This document shows, one piece after another, positions 21,262 to 31,352 of a DNA stretch of 64,000 nt (its first letter is position 1; each line of letters starts with the position of its first letter). The translations under genes were made by a program, and so were the position numbers. The notes beneath the pieces are model-generated. The model was given only the letters and a program-made list of their open reading frames with translations. It was not told the DNA's origin and made no database searches. Origin of the DNA: Tretioscincus oriximinensis (Eukaryota; Chordata; Lepidosauria; Squamata; Gymnophthalmidae). The DNA is taken from assembly GCA_022410635.1 (NCBI GenBank), contig JAJVDF010000585.1, forward strand, positions 307,467-371,466, in the 5' to 3' direction.

Positions 21262-21330
21262 CTTCCTGATGCGCTTCTTTCGGATGCTTTCCACCGCAAA
21301 CACCTGCTCCCCGATGGCGGACAGCTCCAT
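21262..21330 (-). CDS. CBX7: CBX7 coding exon 1 (start of chromodomain)
   Basis: Read on the minus strand from the ATG at 21330-21328, this 23-codon exon begins MELSAIGEQVFAVESIR and ends in KKRIRK. I recognise this as the N-terminus of CBX7, the chromodomain subunit of canonical Polycomb repressive complex 1, a nuclear protein that binds H3K27me3. Known mammalian CBX7 has V where this copy has I at residue 21; the neighbouring paralogues CBX4, CBX6 and CBX8 differ at several positions. F11, the first aromatic-cage residue, is present. The exon ends AAG followed by the donor GTGGGT, in phase 0, as in the CBX family. The frame stays open for at least 82 codons upstream but contains no ATG there, so this start is preferred. 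Position -3 is T, a weak Kozak context, although +4 is G. Confidence 0.93.
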
Positions 21331-21577
21331 CCAGGGGAGCGAGGGAAGGAATGCGAGGAAGAGCGAGGAAGAGCGAGGAGGACGGCGCAGGCGGCTGGCA
21401 AGATTACGCGCGGGATCGTGGCGCGGCTGCCGCCAACGGTGCCGGGGGAGCCTTGAGTGCCCAGGAGCCGCCGCCTCCGCCTCCGCCGCCGCGGGAGACC
21501 CAAATACATCCACACACGCGTGCTCCACACGACGGCGTCCCCCCCCTCCACCCCCGGCCCCGGCCCGTCCCCACACC

Positions 21578-21603
21578 GCGCCGCCGCCGCCGCCGCCGCC
21601 GCC
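21578..21603. repeat. GCC/GGC triplet tract in CBX7 CpG island
   Basis: About eight uninterrupted GCC units lie roughly 250 bp upstream of the CBX7 start codon, read GGC on the gene strand. This is the kind of CpG-rich triplet that is often length-polymorphic. It may be in the 5'UTR or the core promoter. Confidence 0.85.
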
Positions 21604-21798
21604 CGCGCTCGCTCATGCACACGCCGCGCCGCCCCCAGCGGTCCCTTTTGGAAACTGCGCAACGTTTTCCTCCTCGCCAAGCGAGGGCTGGAGGCGCGCG
21701 CGCGCCGGCCACGGCGAGGAGGAGGGCGGGAGCAGGAGCAGCGGGCCTCGATGCGTCGTGAAGGCTCAGCCCGGCCTGGCCGCCTCCCGGACGGACGA

Positions 21799-21799
<1 letters not shown>

Positions 21800-21830
<31 letters not shown>

Positions 21831-21831
21831 G
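21800..21831. repeat. second GCC/GGC triplet tract
   Basis: About ten uninterrupted GCC units lie roughly 470 bp upstream of the CBX7 start codon, at the upstream edge of the CpG island. Confidence 0.85.
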
Positions 21832-21865
21832 CTCGGTTTTCGTTGAAGCGCCGCGGGACCCTCTC

Positions 21866-24130
21866 GGCCTGGCCCTGATTTTTACGCACAGAGCTTTATT
21901 CTACCCTAGATCCCGGAGACCTGTGACATCATCCGCATGCTAGTGTATGTGGCGACCCCTACCTGAGGGCCCTACGATTCGATGACCCTCACAGTCAGGG
22001 GCGCCACAATATCCGCCCTGTTGCCCAAGCCAGCACCCACGACTGCCTGGAGCAACAGCACTATCCTCCGGCCTACACAAGGCCTCAGGGTTTACCTCAG
22101 GATGAGGGCTTTATTCACAGCCCCCACCAGTAGCGTGCTTATATTTTGTGGTTACAGAAGTAAAGAAAGAGAGAGATGTTTGAAATGAAACAAATAACAA
22201 GTTTATTATTTACAAACAAGGAATAGAAGAAAGATTAGAATAATAAAGCTTCGGCTTTTATCAAGTAAGCCTGACTCAAGCACACGCACACCAAGCAAGT
22301 GCAACATTAGTTTCCAGATCCTTCAAGAGACAGGCCCTGTGTGACTTTATTTGTTCCAGCCCCAAGTCAAGCCTCAGCTTTGACTCCTCCAGGCTACCAT
22401 ACACTTCCACCCCCTCCCTCTGAGGCAGATCAGAAGCGGACCCCTCTGTCCACTTGCTACACCACAAGTCTCCCCGACAGAAAGGCCTCTAGCCCTGGTC
22501 AGCTTCCCTTTTATATGCTCACCAGCTGGCTACTCGAGGCCCCATTGGCTGGCTCCTCCAGCCACGCCCCCTCCCAAACAGGGAACCAGGAAGCCACGCC
22601 CCTGCCCAGGCCTGCTCTTCCCCCCTCCCTCTGGGATATCTGCTAAGTTTATAAAAGAAACACAAACCTCAAAATGGAGGANGCCACAGTGTAGACTATG
22701 GCAGGCCCCATAGTCTACACTGGCATGTTCGTGACCAAGCTCTGTCCCAAGATGGGACCACCCAGAACGGGCCTCCATGTGGATGAGGCCTCTGTCTGGC
22801 CCTGACCTTTACGCATAGACCTTTATTCTGGGCGAGATCTCGGAATGGAGACCTGTGCTATCACCCGCATGCTGCTATAGGCTATGGCAGGCCCCGAGCG
22901 GGACTTGCTATTGTCTACACTGGCACGTGAAAGGCCGAATTACGATCAGACATAAGCCTTAGGCCCGGGGGCCTCCCCTTCAAACCCTGTCTCCAGGAGG
23001 ACCGTTTCAATCCAAGCCAAGCTTTTTACGCACGGATCTACCTTAGCTTACACCATCCGCATGCTGGTGTAGGCTGAGGTAGGCCCCATATGGATGGCCA
23101 GACCGTCCAGACATATAATCCAGAATAGGCCTCGCTTTCTATCCCTGTAGCAACCTGCACCTCCGCCTCTCCATGACCATTCCAATGATTCGATCAAAGC
23201 GACGCAGGCTTCATTCAGGGCTGGATCTCGGAGTCCAGGACTGCCATCCGCATGCATTCGGGGCCTTCCATAGTCTCCACTGGCGTGTGGCTGGCCAAAC
23301 TCTCTANATAGATAAAAACCAGAATAAGGCCCAGAACAAGGCCTCCTTTTCAACACTGCAACCTTCCCCAAATCCCTCCAGGACCAACCATTCCAATCCA
23401 AGGCCTTTTATGCACGGTCTGCTTGAGCTTTATTCTGGGCTATTTGTTATTAGGGGATCTGCCATCTGCATGCCAGTGTAGACTATGGGACCTGCCATGG
23501 GCTACACTGGCATATGAAGGGAGAAGCTCTCTACCTTGAGCCCTTTTTCAGCCTGCATCTCCAGATAATGACGCCAAGGTCTTTTATGCACAAAGCATAA
23601 AATCATGAATAAGGCTGCAGACACAGGCAGGATTTATGCCNGCAGAGGAGGCCTCCNTGGTGGATCCTGCAGACACAACAGAGTGATGCAGTCACTAAAA
23701 TCTGCCTTGGTGCCATTTTAATGAGAGCTGATTTTTCCATCTCTTGTGGCAGAGGCCACCTGAAACCCACTTTCCCCCTACATGTGCCCTGCTGCTGTAC
23801 AGACAGACNAGGTTGTGCAAGCAGAGGGGGAAGTAATGGCGGCTATCCGCCAATTGGCACCTGACGGGAGGGAAACCTTGTCTCGGACATTAAAGGTACA
23901 GAGCATCTTTCCTCACTCCTACCTATGGCCCCTGTCTGCATATGTGCAGATTGATGGGCATCTGCTTAAAACCCGAAATAGGTGGTAAAACAGTCTTTTA
24001 GCCCCTCGTGTGTCTCCAGCCTTAGAGACCGCTGCCATCCGCATATTAGTGTAGACTTATGACAGGCCTCATATAGGAACTGCTGTAATCTACACTGGCG
24101 GGGGGATGGGAGGCTTGCTCTTGGGCCCCT
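21866..24130. repeat. tandem array derived from the hairpin element
   Basis: About six degenerate units repeat at roughly 180-215 bp. Recurrent landmarks are a TTTATGCACAGAGCTTTATT-like stretch, then CCATCCGCATGCTAGTGTAG, then the core CTATGGCAGGCCCC and its complement. Cores are seen near 22690, 22870, 23065, 23260, 23475 and 24040. The first unit is split by the solo LTR. The stretch 23580-24000 between the last two cores is less clearly related. The same unit exists singly elsewhere in the window, so this looks like a transposon-derived satellite. Confidence 0.72.
21948..22688 (-). mobile_element. solo LTR, same orientation as CBX7
   Basis: The element runs on the minus strand from TGTGGC (22688) to GCCACA (21948), so it has TG...CA ends with 6-bp inverted termini. 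It is flanked by a perfect 5-bp target duplication GTGTA (21943-21947 and 22689-22693). A TATA-like CATATAAAAGG lies near 22509-22518, downstream of a CCAAT motif. AATAAA signals follow on the same strand (for example 22202-22207). The order U3, R, U5 therefore fits a 741-bp LTR. No internal retroelement genes flank it, so it is a solo LTR. A 5-bp duplication is compatible with a gypsy-type element or an endogenous retrovirus; I cannot decide which. It splits the first copy of the hairpin array. Confidence 0.85.
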
Positions 24131-24347
24131 TCTGCACTGATCTATGGCTCTTTCTCCAACTAGTACCTCCAGAATCATGCCAAAGGCCTTTTAATTTTAT
24201 TATGGGCCAAAAATGGACGGGTCACCCAGCCACCCTCCTATAAGCAGAAAAAATGTTTCCCAGAAGGAGGACTTGACACCGATTGGTTAAGGAGGCTTCC
24301 TGTCTTCCCTCCCACCTCAGGGCTGGCTGCAATCCATCTGTCATGTA

Positions 24348-24411
24348 TCTTGTCTGTCTGTCCACCTGCCCACCCACCCATCCACCAACCCACCCACCCA
24401 CCCATCTATCC
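24348..24411 (+). repeat. (TGTC)n / (CCCA)n simple repeat
   Basis: A short CTGTC run grades into CCACCCACCCAT units. Confidence 0.85.
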
Positions 24412-24689
24412 AAGCCGTTGCTAAGTGTCCATGAGCAATCTGAATCAAGAATTTTAGACCCTTCTCCCTTTATCACTGTAATATTTGGTTCCTCAAAGTT
24501 AACCTGATAGCAAACAACTTATTTGACAGCAACATTTTACTAGACGAGTAGGAAAAATTCCAATTCGCTTCAAGGCCTTCCAGATTCATGTTCCCATTTC
24601 AAATTTATAATAATATGTGAAAGAAGTTATTTNACATAGTAAAACAGACTGCCATATATTTTAAATAAAGATTGAAGAAATGGTATTTC

Positions 24690-25035
24690 AGGCAGGACTC
24701 CTGAAATACCATTTGCAGGGAGTCATGAACAGGTGCATATTTTGCTTTCCTCTGTTCGGACTGCCCAGGTGCATCTGGTGGGCCTCTGTGTAACACAGAA
24801 TGCTGGATTTGATGGGCTGTGGCCTGATCCATAAGAACATAAGAACATAAGAAGAGCCATCCTGGATCAGGCCACAGCCCATCAAGTCCAGCATTCTGTG
24901 TCACACAGAGGCCCACCAGATGCACCTGGGCACTCCGAACAGAGGAAAGCAAAATATGCTCCTGTTCATGACTCCCTGCAAATGGTATTTCAAGAGTCCA
25001 GTATGGCTCTTCTTATGTTCTTATGTTCTTATGTA
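24690..25035 (+). mobile_element. CR1 3' end interrupted by an antisense CR1
   Basis: The sense 3' fragment (24690-24831) breaks off at CTGATCCA and resumes at 25001 with GTATGGCTCTTCTTATG. The break is filled by the antisense copy at 24832-24996, so this is the older, host insertion. Confidence 0.9.
24832..24996 (-). mobile_element. CR1 3' end inserted in another CR1
   Basis: Antisense 3'-terminal fragment with a TAAGAACATAAGAACATAAG end, ending at TTTCAAGAG. A TCCA direct repeat (24828-24831, 24997-25000) is the likely target duplication. Confidence 0.88.
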
Positions 25036-25351
25036 CATATGGAATATCAGATGTTTTCCACATTTTCTTATCTGAGTCAATATTGCATATGGTCTGTGAT
25101 CTATTTTATAGCTCTTGACCTGGAAGTTTAGTTGAATTTCTTAAAAGTTAGCAACAATAAAACCCCTTTATTAATCTTCCATTTTGACATTATAGCCAGA
25201 ATTAGACCCTAATCCATCCTGAATGAAACCAGGAAAAATCAGTTTGTACTTAGTTTAGCATAGTTCTTCAGGACTGAAGAAGGATTAGATACATGTCTGA
25301 CTGCAGCCTAGGAGACCTTTCACATAAATTATACATTAAGCAAAATTAATG
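25036..25351. other. unassigned sequence
   Basis: Nothing recognised. Confidence 0.4.
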
Positions 25352-25550
25352 ACCTTTATTTATAACAGCCCTTCCATCAAAAGGACAGAACACATAGCTT
25401 TTGTTGCTTTCTCCTCAACAGACACCCTGTGGAGTAGGTGAGGCTGAGAGAGTTCTAAAGAACTGTGAGTGGCCAAAGGTCACCCAGCTAGAATGTGAAA
25501 CTGAACTGGGATACTACCAGTTCTAACCACTACATCAAAGTGGCTCTCCA
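25352..25550 (-). mobile_element. SINE family 1
   Basis: Antisense copy: CACATAGCTTTTGTTGCTTT, then GAACTGTGAGTGGCCAAAGG, then the tRNA-like head read as AGCCACTTTGATGTAGTGG. Confidence 0.85.
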
Positions 25551-25924
25551 AATTGGTTCTGAAGTAAAATCAAACTGCTCGTTAGTAATTAAAGGATCAG
25601 GGAAATTGAGCTTTAAAGACTACAGTCTGCAACCCAAACACCAATACAATAAAACCATGATATGCGTGCGATTCAATTTATACTCTTGCTAAAAGTTTCT
25701 GTGTTTTTGTGCCAAAATGTGAAAAATCATAACCTAGAAGCACAACATTTTTCTTGCGTACAACAGATGGCCTGGGGTATGCAGCTGGATGTACCGTAGT
25801 CCCCCCGCCCACTGCAAATTCTAATTTTATGAGTTACTGAACTTTTAAATACTTTTAATTTCTGTGAGTGTAACCCTAGGGGCTTTCTGAAGTCACAGAA
25901 TCATAGCTATGGATAGAGCTTGGA
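25551..25924. other. unassigned sequence
   Basis: Nothing recognised. Confidence 0.4.
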
Positions 25925-26061
25925 CAGTCACATGTTACTGTAGATTATGTGTAGACTTTTGGGGGCCTGCCATAGTCTACACTACTATGTAGTCTACACT
26001 ACCATGTAGATGGCAGGCTCCTGTTCCAAGATATAGTTCGGAATGAGGCTCAGTGGAAACA
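25925..26061. mobile_element. family H hairpin element
   Basis: Contains GCCTGCCATAGTCTACACTA and GATGGCAGGCTCCTGTTCC, and ends with GAGGCTCAGTGGAAACAGG, the expected right terminus in slightly mutated form. Confidence 0.68.
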
Positions 26062-26162
26062 GGATCATAGAGTTGGAAGGGACAATGAGAGTTAAGTCTA
26101 ATTTCTGTTTAATACAGGCAATGTTAAACCGATGTCTATCCAGTCTTCTCTGGAAGGCCTTT
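26062..26162 (-). mobile_element. CR1 3' tail, second lineage
   Basis: ATCATAGAGTTGGAAGGGAC is the antisense CR1 terminus; the rest is degenerate. Confidence 0.65.
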
Positions 26163-26164
26163 AG

Positions 26165-26257
26165 CTGCGTTCTCATGGGGTGAAAGAAGCAGATTTGAGA
26201 ACTGTGAAGTGAATCTGTTTCATCGTCTGCACAAGATTCACATTGGCTTCTGGAGTT
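26165..26257. repeat. unclassified repeat shared with 60310-60440
   Basis: The GAGGTGAAAGAAGC-type start, then TTGAGAACTG, and the end CAAGATTCACATTGGCTTCT and GGAGTTAAT recur at 60310-60440. The class is unknown. Confidence 0.6.
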
Positions 26258-27392
26258 AATAAGAACACAAGAAGAGCCATACTGGATCAGGCCACAGCCC
26301 ACCTAGTCCAGCATTCTGTCTCACACAGAGACCCACCAGATGCGCCTGAGCAGAGGAAAGCAAAATATGCACCTGTTCATGACTCCCTGAAAATGGTATT
26401 TCAGGCGTCCTGCCTGTTGCTCTATCCCAGAGGCAACATCCAGACATCCATCCTAGGACCCATTTATACCCTTGGTATAAACCTGTCTAGTCCTGTCTTG
26501 AAACTATCCAAGCTGTTAGCTACCACTACCTCTTCAGGAAGTAAATTCCACAGGTTGATGACCCTCTGGGTAAAAAAAAAATACTTTTCTTTATCTGTTC
26601 TCGCTTTTCTACCCATCAGTTTCAAGGAGGGCCTTCTGGTCTTTGTGTGATAGAGAAAACATTTTTCTCTATTCACCCTGTCCATCCCATACATGATTTT
26701 GTACACTTCAGTCAGATTGCCTCTCAAACGTCGCCTTTCGAGGCTGAAGAGGCCCAGACATTGCAGCCTGACTTCATAAGGGAGGTGCTCCAGACCCTTG
26801 ATCATTCTTGTTGCCCTTTTCTGCACCTTCTCTAGTTCCACAATATCCCTCTTGAGATGTGGTGACCAGAACCGAACCCAGTATTCCAAATGTGGCCTCA
26901 CCACAGATTTATGATGAGGCAAAACAACATTTGCTGACTTGTTTTCGATTCCTTTCCTAATTATGCCCAATATTGATTTTTTTGCTGCTGCTGCACACTG
27001 GGTTGACATTTTTATTGAATTGTCCACTAACANCCCAAGATCCTTTTCTTGCTCGGTCACAGAAAGCTTAGTTCCCATCAGTTGGTAGGAGTATTTTGGG
27101 TTCTTTGCCCCAATATGCATGACCTTGCAATTACTTAAGTTGAAGTGCATTTGCCACTTTGATGCCCACTCACACAAATTTCAATAAATCACTCTTGGGT
27201 GCCTTAGAATCATTTTCAGTTTTCACTATCCAGAACAGTTTAGTGTCGTCAGCAAACATGGCTACTTCACTATCTATTTCAGCATCCAGATTGTTTATAA
27301 ATATATTGAAAAGCAAAGGTCCCAGTACAGACCCCTGGGACACCACACTTTTTACCTCTTTATACTCAGAGAACTGTCCATTAATTACTACC
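26258..27392 (-). mobile_element. CR1 LINE with part of the RT domain
   Basis: Antisense copy of about 1.1 kb. On the minus strand it encodes, with frameshifts, QGSVLGPLLFN, the catalytic motif FADDTK and then [17 protein letters not shown] through NSLDSFKTGLDRF. It is 5'-truncated at a 13-bp palindrome (27393-27426). It is an ORF2 remnant, not a host gene. Confidence 0.93.
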
Positions 27393-27567
27393 CTCAAGTA
27401 TACAATACTTTCCATTGTATACTTGAGAATTACCATAGTTTACTGTTTGGTGTTGCATTACATGATATTGTAATAAACGTTGGACTTTTTCTTTTAAAAA
27501 GTGAGACATTTCTACCACAGATTCATTACTGCGTTCTGGATTTCAGTGTTTAAAATGCAGTGAACAC

Positions 27568-27867
27568 AAGAATCATAAAATCATAGAGTTGGAAGGGACC
27601 TCCAGAGTCATTGGGTCCAGTTCCCTGCTCAGTGCAGGAGTCACTAAACCATCTCAGAAAGATGGCAGACCAGATTCCATTTGAAGACTTCCACTGAAGG
27701 AAAACCCATTAGTCAGTGGCTGATTGTTCTTTTTTCTGATAGCTAGTCTGTATCCATGCCCTTGCAGTTTCATCCCACTGCTTCCTGTCCTTCCATTGAA
27801 TGAGAATAGGGCTGATCCCTCTGCTCTGTGACAGCCCTTCAGATATTTGTAGGCAGCTATGAGGTCT
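27568..27867 (-). mobile_element. CR1, second lineage
   Basis: Antisense: AAAATCATAGAGTTGGAAGG terminus, then the decayed C-terminal ORF (minus-strand DLIAAYKYLKGCHRAEGSAL). Confidence 0.88.
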
Positions 27868-28085
27868 CCAAGAGGAGCCACAGTCCATCCAGTTCATTAT
27901 TCTGTTTCCCACAGTGGCCCNCCAGTTACTTCTGGGCATGAGAGGAGCTTTGCTGAATCAGATCGTAGCACATCTAGTCCAGCATTCTGTCCCACTCAGT
28001 GGCCCACNAGTTGCACCTGGGCAGTCTCAAGCAGAAGAAGGAAAAGCCCTCCCTTGTTCTTGACTCCTTGGAAAATGTTCTACAT
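27868..28085 (-). mobile_element. two CR1 3'-end fragments in tandem
   Basis: Two antisense pieces, both carrying the CATCTAGTCCAGCATTCTGT-like stretch, adjoin near 27938. Confidence 0.75.
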
Positions 28086-28299
28086 TTGGATTTAATGGGA
28101 AGCGCAGGCACCCAGCGCAAAGTCACACAGCTTTTGCNCCTGTTTTTCCCATAGTGTGACCACAGCTCTGGCTTTGTTTCTAATGTTATAGAATTTCCAC
28201 CCATTGTCCAGTAGGTGGCACTTCAAGCCTCTATTTGCAGGATACAGAATACTTTTTTNAAAAAAGAAATATTTGGGCTGCCACCATTTTTGCATATTA

Positions 28300-28932
28300 C
28301 TAAATAAATCTGTGGTGAGGCCACATCTGGAATACTGCGTACAATTCTGGTCACCACTTCTCAAAAAGGATATTGTGGAACTAAAGAAGGTGCAGATAAG
28401 GGCAACAAGAAGACCAGTGAGCTGGAGCACCTCTTATGAAGACGGCATTTGAAAGAAGACCTAATTGAAGTGTATAAAATCATGCATGGGATGGATAAAG
28501 TGAATCGAGAAAAAGTATTTTCTCTATCACACAACCCTAGCACCAGGGGGCATTCCTTGAAACTGATGGGCGGAACAGGTAGGACAGACAAGGAAAAGTA
28601 TTTTTTCGCCCAGAGGATCATCGGCTTGTGAAATTTATTTCCAAAGAGGTGGTGGTAGCTAGTGGCCAGGATAGCTTTAAGACAGGATTAGACAAGTTCA
28701 TGGAAGCCAAGGGTATAAACAACTACTAGGATGGATATCTTGATGCTGCCTCTGAGATGGAGCAACAGGCAGGATTCCTGAAATACCATTTGCAGGGCAT
28801 GGAGAACCCTTGAGGATTTTGCCTTCTTCTGCTTGGTGGGCCTCTGTGTGAGGAGACAGAATGCTGGAGTAGAAGGGCCCCAGCCCGATCCAGCAGTGCT
28901 CCTCTTATGTTCATATGTTCTTATGTAAATCA
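28300..28932 (+). mobile_element. CR1 LINE 3' part
   Basis: Sense copy from ATAAATCTGTGGTGAGGCC through [20 protein letters not shown] and DKVNREKVFSL to the TCTTATGTTCATATGTTCTT tail. It has an internal deletion after the MIKG region. Confidence 0.92.
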
Positions 28933-30110
28933 ATCAATCAATAATAAAACATTGGGGGAGGCTAATTTCCTGATGGTTCTTCACATCTGATCTGGAAACA
29001 TACGTATATGGAAAATATTTGAAGCTATGAAATAGTGCAGGTTTGCCTAATAAAGAAAAGCACTTGGTTATTTGAACAGTAAAAATGAATGTCTGGATTC
29101 GTGACTGGTTCTAAAACCCCATATTTTTCTAGAGGATGTCCTTCACAATCAGAGTTGGGAGCAGCCGAGGATCTTGTGCAAACTCTGAGATGGTGTACCT
29201 CTGTTAGAGATCTTGGATCTCACGCAAGGGAACATGAAAAAACAAATGGCTACTCCCCCTTACTGGAAGTAGCATCATTTTGATGTAACTTCTCATATTT
29301 ACTTCCGAGCCGTGGTGCCCAACGTGATGTCACTTCCCGCGTGTGACAAGAAGTGATGTCACTTTTGAATCACTGTTGCGTAGAGGCAGTTACATCATAA
29401 AAATTCCACATGAGGTCCACAGGCACGAGATAATCATCTAAGGCTGCACCAGATTTCGTGTTTCAGGCAGCTCCCAACACTGTTCACAGTGTGGGCATGG
29501 TAACAGGACCAGCAAACTTCCACTTAGGCTGCAGGACATGGAGGGGTAAAATCCACAATATAAGAAATAATTGCCGAATTCAACTAACACACATATCTGT
29601 AAATTTGTGTGGAATCAGCGGGGCAACCAACCAGGAAGTAAATACTGAGCATGCTCAGTCAGTGAATCTGTGCTGGCATGTGGGACAACTAACCAGGAAG
29701 TAAATACTGAGCATGCTCTGTCAGTTATTTTTCCTGGAATAATCCCATTAAGGAACTGTACACAGAGCTTCTCACCTTCCTGGCAGCAGGCATGGTAATT
29801 TCACAACATCAGCTAAAGAATATTGCGGGGTAAATTACCTTTTTCCTAGGTGCACCCTGTGAATACTCCAGTAACATATGGGGCAGGGACATCATCGCGG
29901 TAGGACAACATTGTGTACCTGCAGCCTTATGGCCTAATCTCCTCTCATTACTTATTATTGGTTGTGCTACCGGTGCTGATAAGAATTTCCTATGGAATTT
30001 ACTTTGCTGGTGGCAGTGACCAGCCAGTATAGCTTCTACAAATTCATGGAGGTACCCCCCAAAAGGGGTCATCTGGTCAGCCTATTCAATCAGCTCACCT
30101 CTAAAAAGTT
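28933..30110. other. mostly unassigned sequence
   Basis: Contains clusters of GATGTCACTTCC-like words (29270-29380) and a 62-bp tandem duplication (29630-29722). No exon was seen. Confidence 0.4.
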
Positions 30111-30504
30111 GTCTTTCAAGGCTGAAGAGGCCCAGTAGTGGGCTTGATCTCCCAGAAGTCTATGTTTTCCGGCCACAATCCAGATGACTAGATTCTATTT
30201 TTTNAAAAAATAATCCTAAAAAGTGTATGACCGGCCAACATATGTACACAACAATCTTCTTCTCCCTTCCCTTGTGGGGTGTTTCTCTTTAAATGGTGAG
30301 CCTCAGGCAAGGGTGTTGTCGGCTATTATATATTGTAAGNGATTCTGAAAGCCTTTTTTGAGCTGAATGAATGAGTAACTTAATGAATGAATGGAAACAG
30401 AATACAGGATATTCAACAGAAACTGCAGCATTGAGGAATATTGCATATATTAACTATATATGAGTTCTGATTCCATTGTTTCCCCTCTCCCCCGCCTTGC
30501 ACTT

Positions 30505-30630
30505 AAGCATAATTGGGGCTCAGACCCTTCAGTCCAGCATCCGGCCTCACCCGATGGCCCACAACCACTTTGGGCCGTTCTCAAGCAAAGAGAGGAGGCA
30601 AAGCCTTCACCTGCTCTCTACTCCCTGCAA
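30505..30630 (-). mobile_element. CR1 3'-end fragment, antisense
   Basis: CAGTCCAGCATCCGGCCTCA to CACCTGCTCTCTACTCCCTG, immediately followed by a sense CR1, giving a head-to-head pair. Confidence 0.75.
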
Positions 30631-31352
30631 CGGATAATGAGGAAAGGAATCGAAAACAAGTCAGCAAATGTTGTTTTGCCTCTTTATAAATCTGTGGTGA
30701 GGCCACATTTGGAATCCTGTGTTCAGTTCTGGTCACCACATCTCNAGAGGGATATTGTGAAACTGGAGAAGGTGCAGAAAAGGGCAACAAAAATGATCAA
30801 GGGTCTGGAGCACCTCCCTTACGAAGCAAGGCTGCAACGTCTGGGCCTCTTCAGCCTTGAAAGGAGACGTTTGAGGGGTGATCTGATTGAAGTATACAAA
30901 ATCATGCATGGGATCGACAGGGTGAATAGAGAAAAATGTTTTCGCTATCACACAACACTAGGACCAGATCCTTGAAACTGATGGGCAGAAAAGGGAGAAC
31001 AGACAAAGGAAAGTATTATTTCACCCAGAAGGTCATCGGCCTGTGGAATTTACTTCCTGAAGAGGTAGTGGTAGCTAACAGCTTGGATAGTTTCAAGACA
31101 GGACTAGTCAGGTTTATGGACACCAAAGGTATAAATGGATACTAGGATGGATGTCTGGATGTTGCCTCCGGGATGGAGCAACAGGCAGGACTCCTGAAAT
31201 GCCATTTGCAGGGAGTCATAAACAGGAGCATATTTTGCTTTCCTTTGTTCGGACTGCCCAGGTGCATCTGGTGGGCCTCTGTGTGACACAGAATGCTGGA
31301 CTTGATGGGCTGTGGCCTGATCCAGTATGGCTCTTCTTATGTTCTTATGTTC
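30631..31352 (+). mobile_element. CR1 LINE, well preserved 3' part
   Basis: The reading frame is largely intact, from RKGIENKSANVVLPLYKSVV past [20 protein letters not shown] to [11 protein letters not shown] small deletion then shifts the frame before [19 protein letters not shown]. It ends in the CTTCTTATGTTCTTATG tail and looks like one of the younger copies. Confidence 0.94.

Larger units (their letters stand above)
21200..21870 (-). promoter_or_regulatory. CBX7: CpG island over the CBX7 5' end
   Basis: This is the only strongly GC- and CpG-rich block in a generally AT-rich window. It covers coding exon 1 and the region upstream of it on the minus strand, as expected for a vertebrate CpG-island promoter and 5'UTR. 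It holds two uninterrupted GCC tracts (about 21578-21603 and 21800-21831) that read GGC on the CBX7 strand. The transcription start cannot be placed from sequence alone. The many long open frames here on both strands are a by-product of high GC content. Confidence 0.8.

Noticed and set aside
21209..21943. Plus-strand 244-codon frame across the CpG island
   Set aside because: It is proline/alanine-rich, arises from GC-rich DNA, and overlaps the well-supported CBX7 exon on the other strand.
26464..27177. 237-codon frame as a possible host gene
   Set aside because: It is the end of a CR1 reverse-transcriptase ORF; the same applies to 61760-62218 and 30631-30975.
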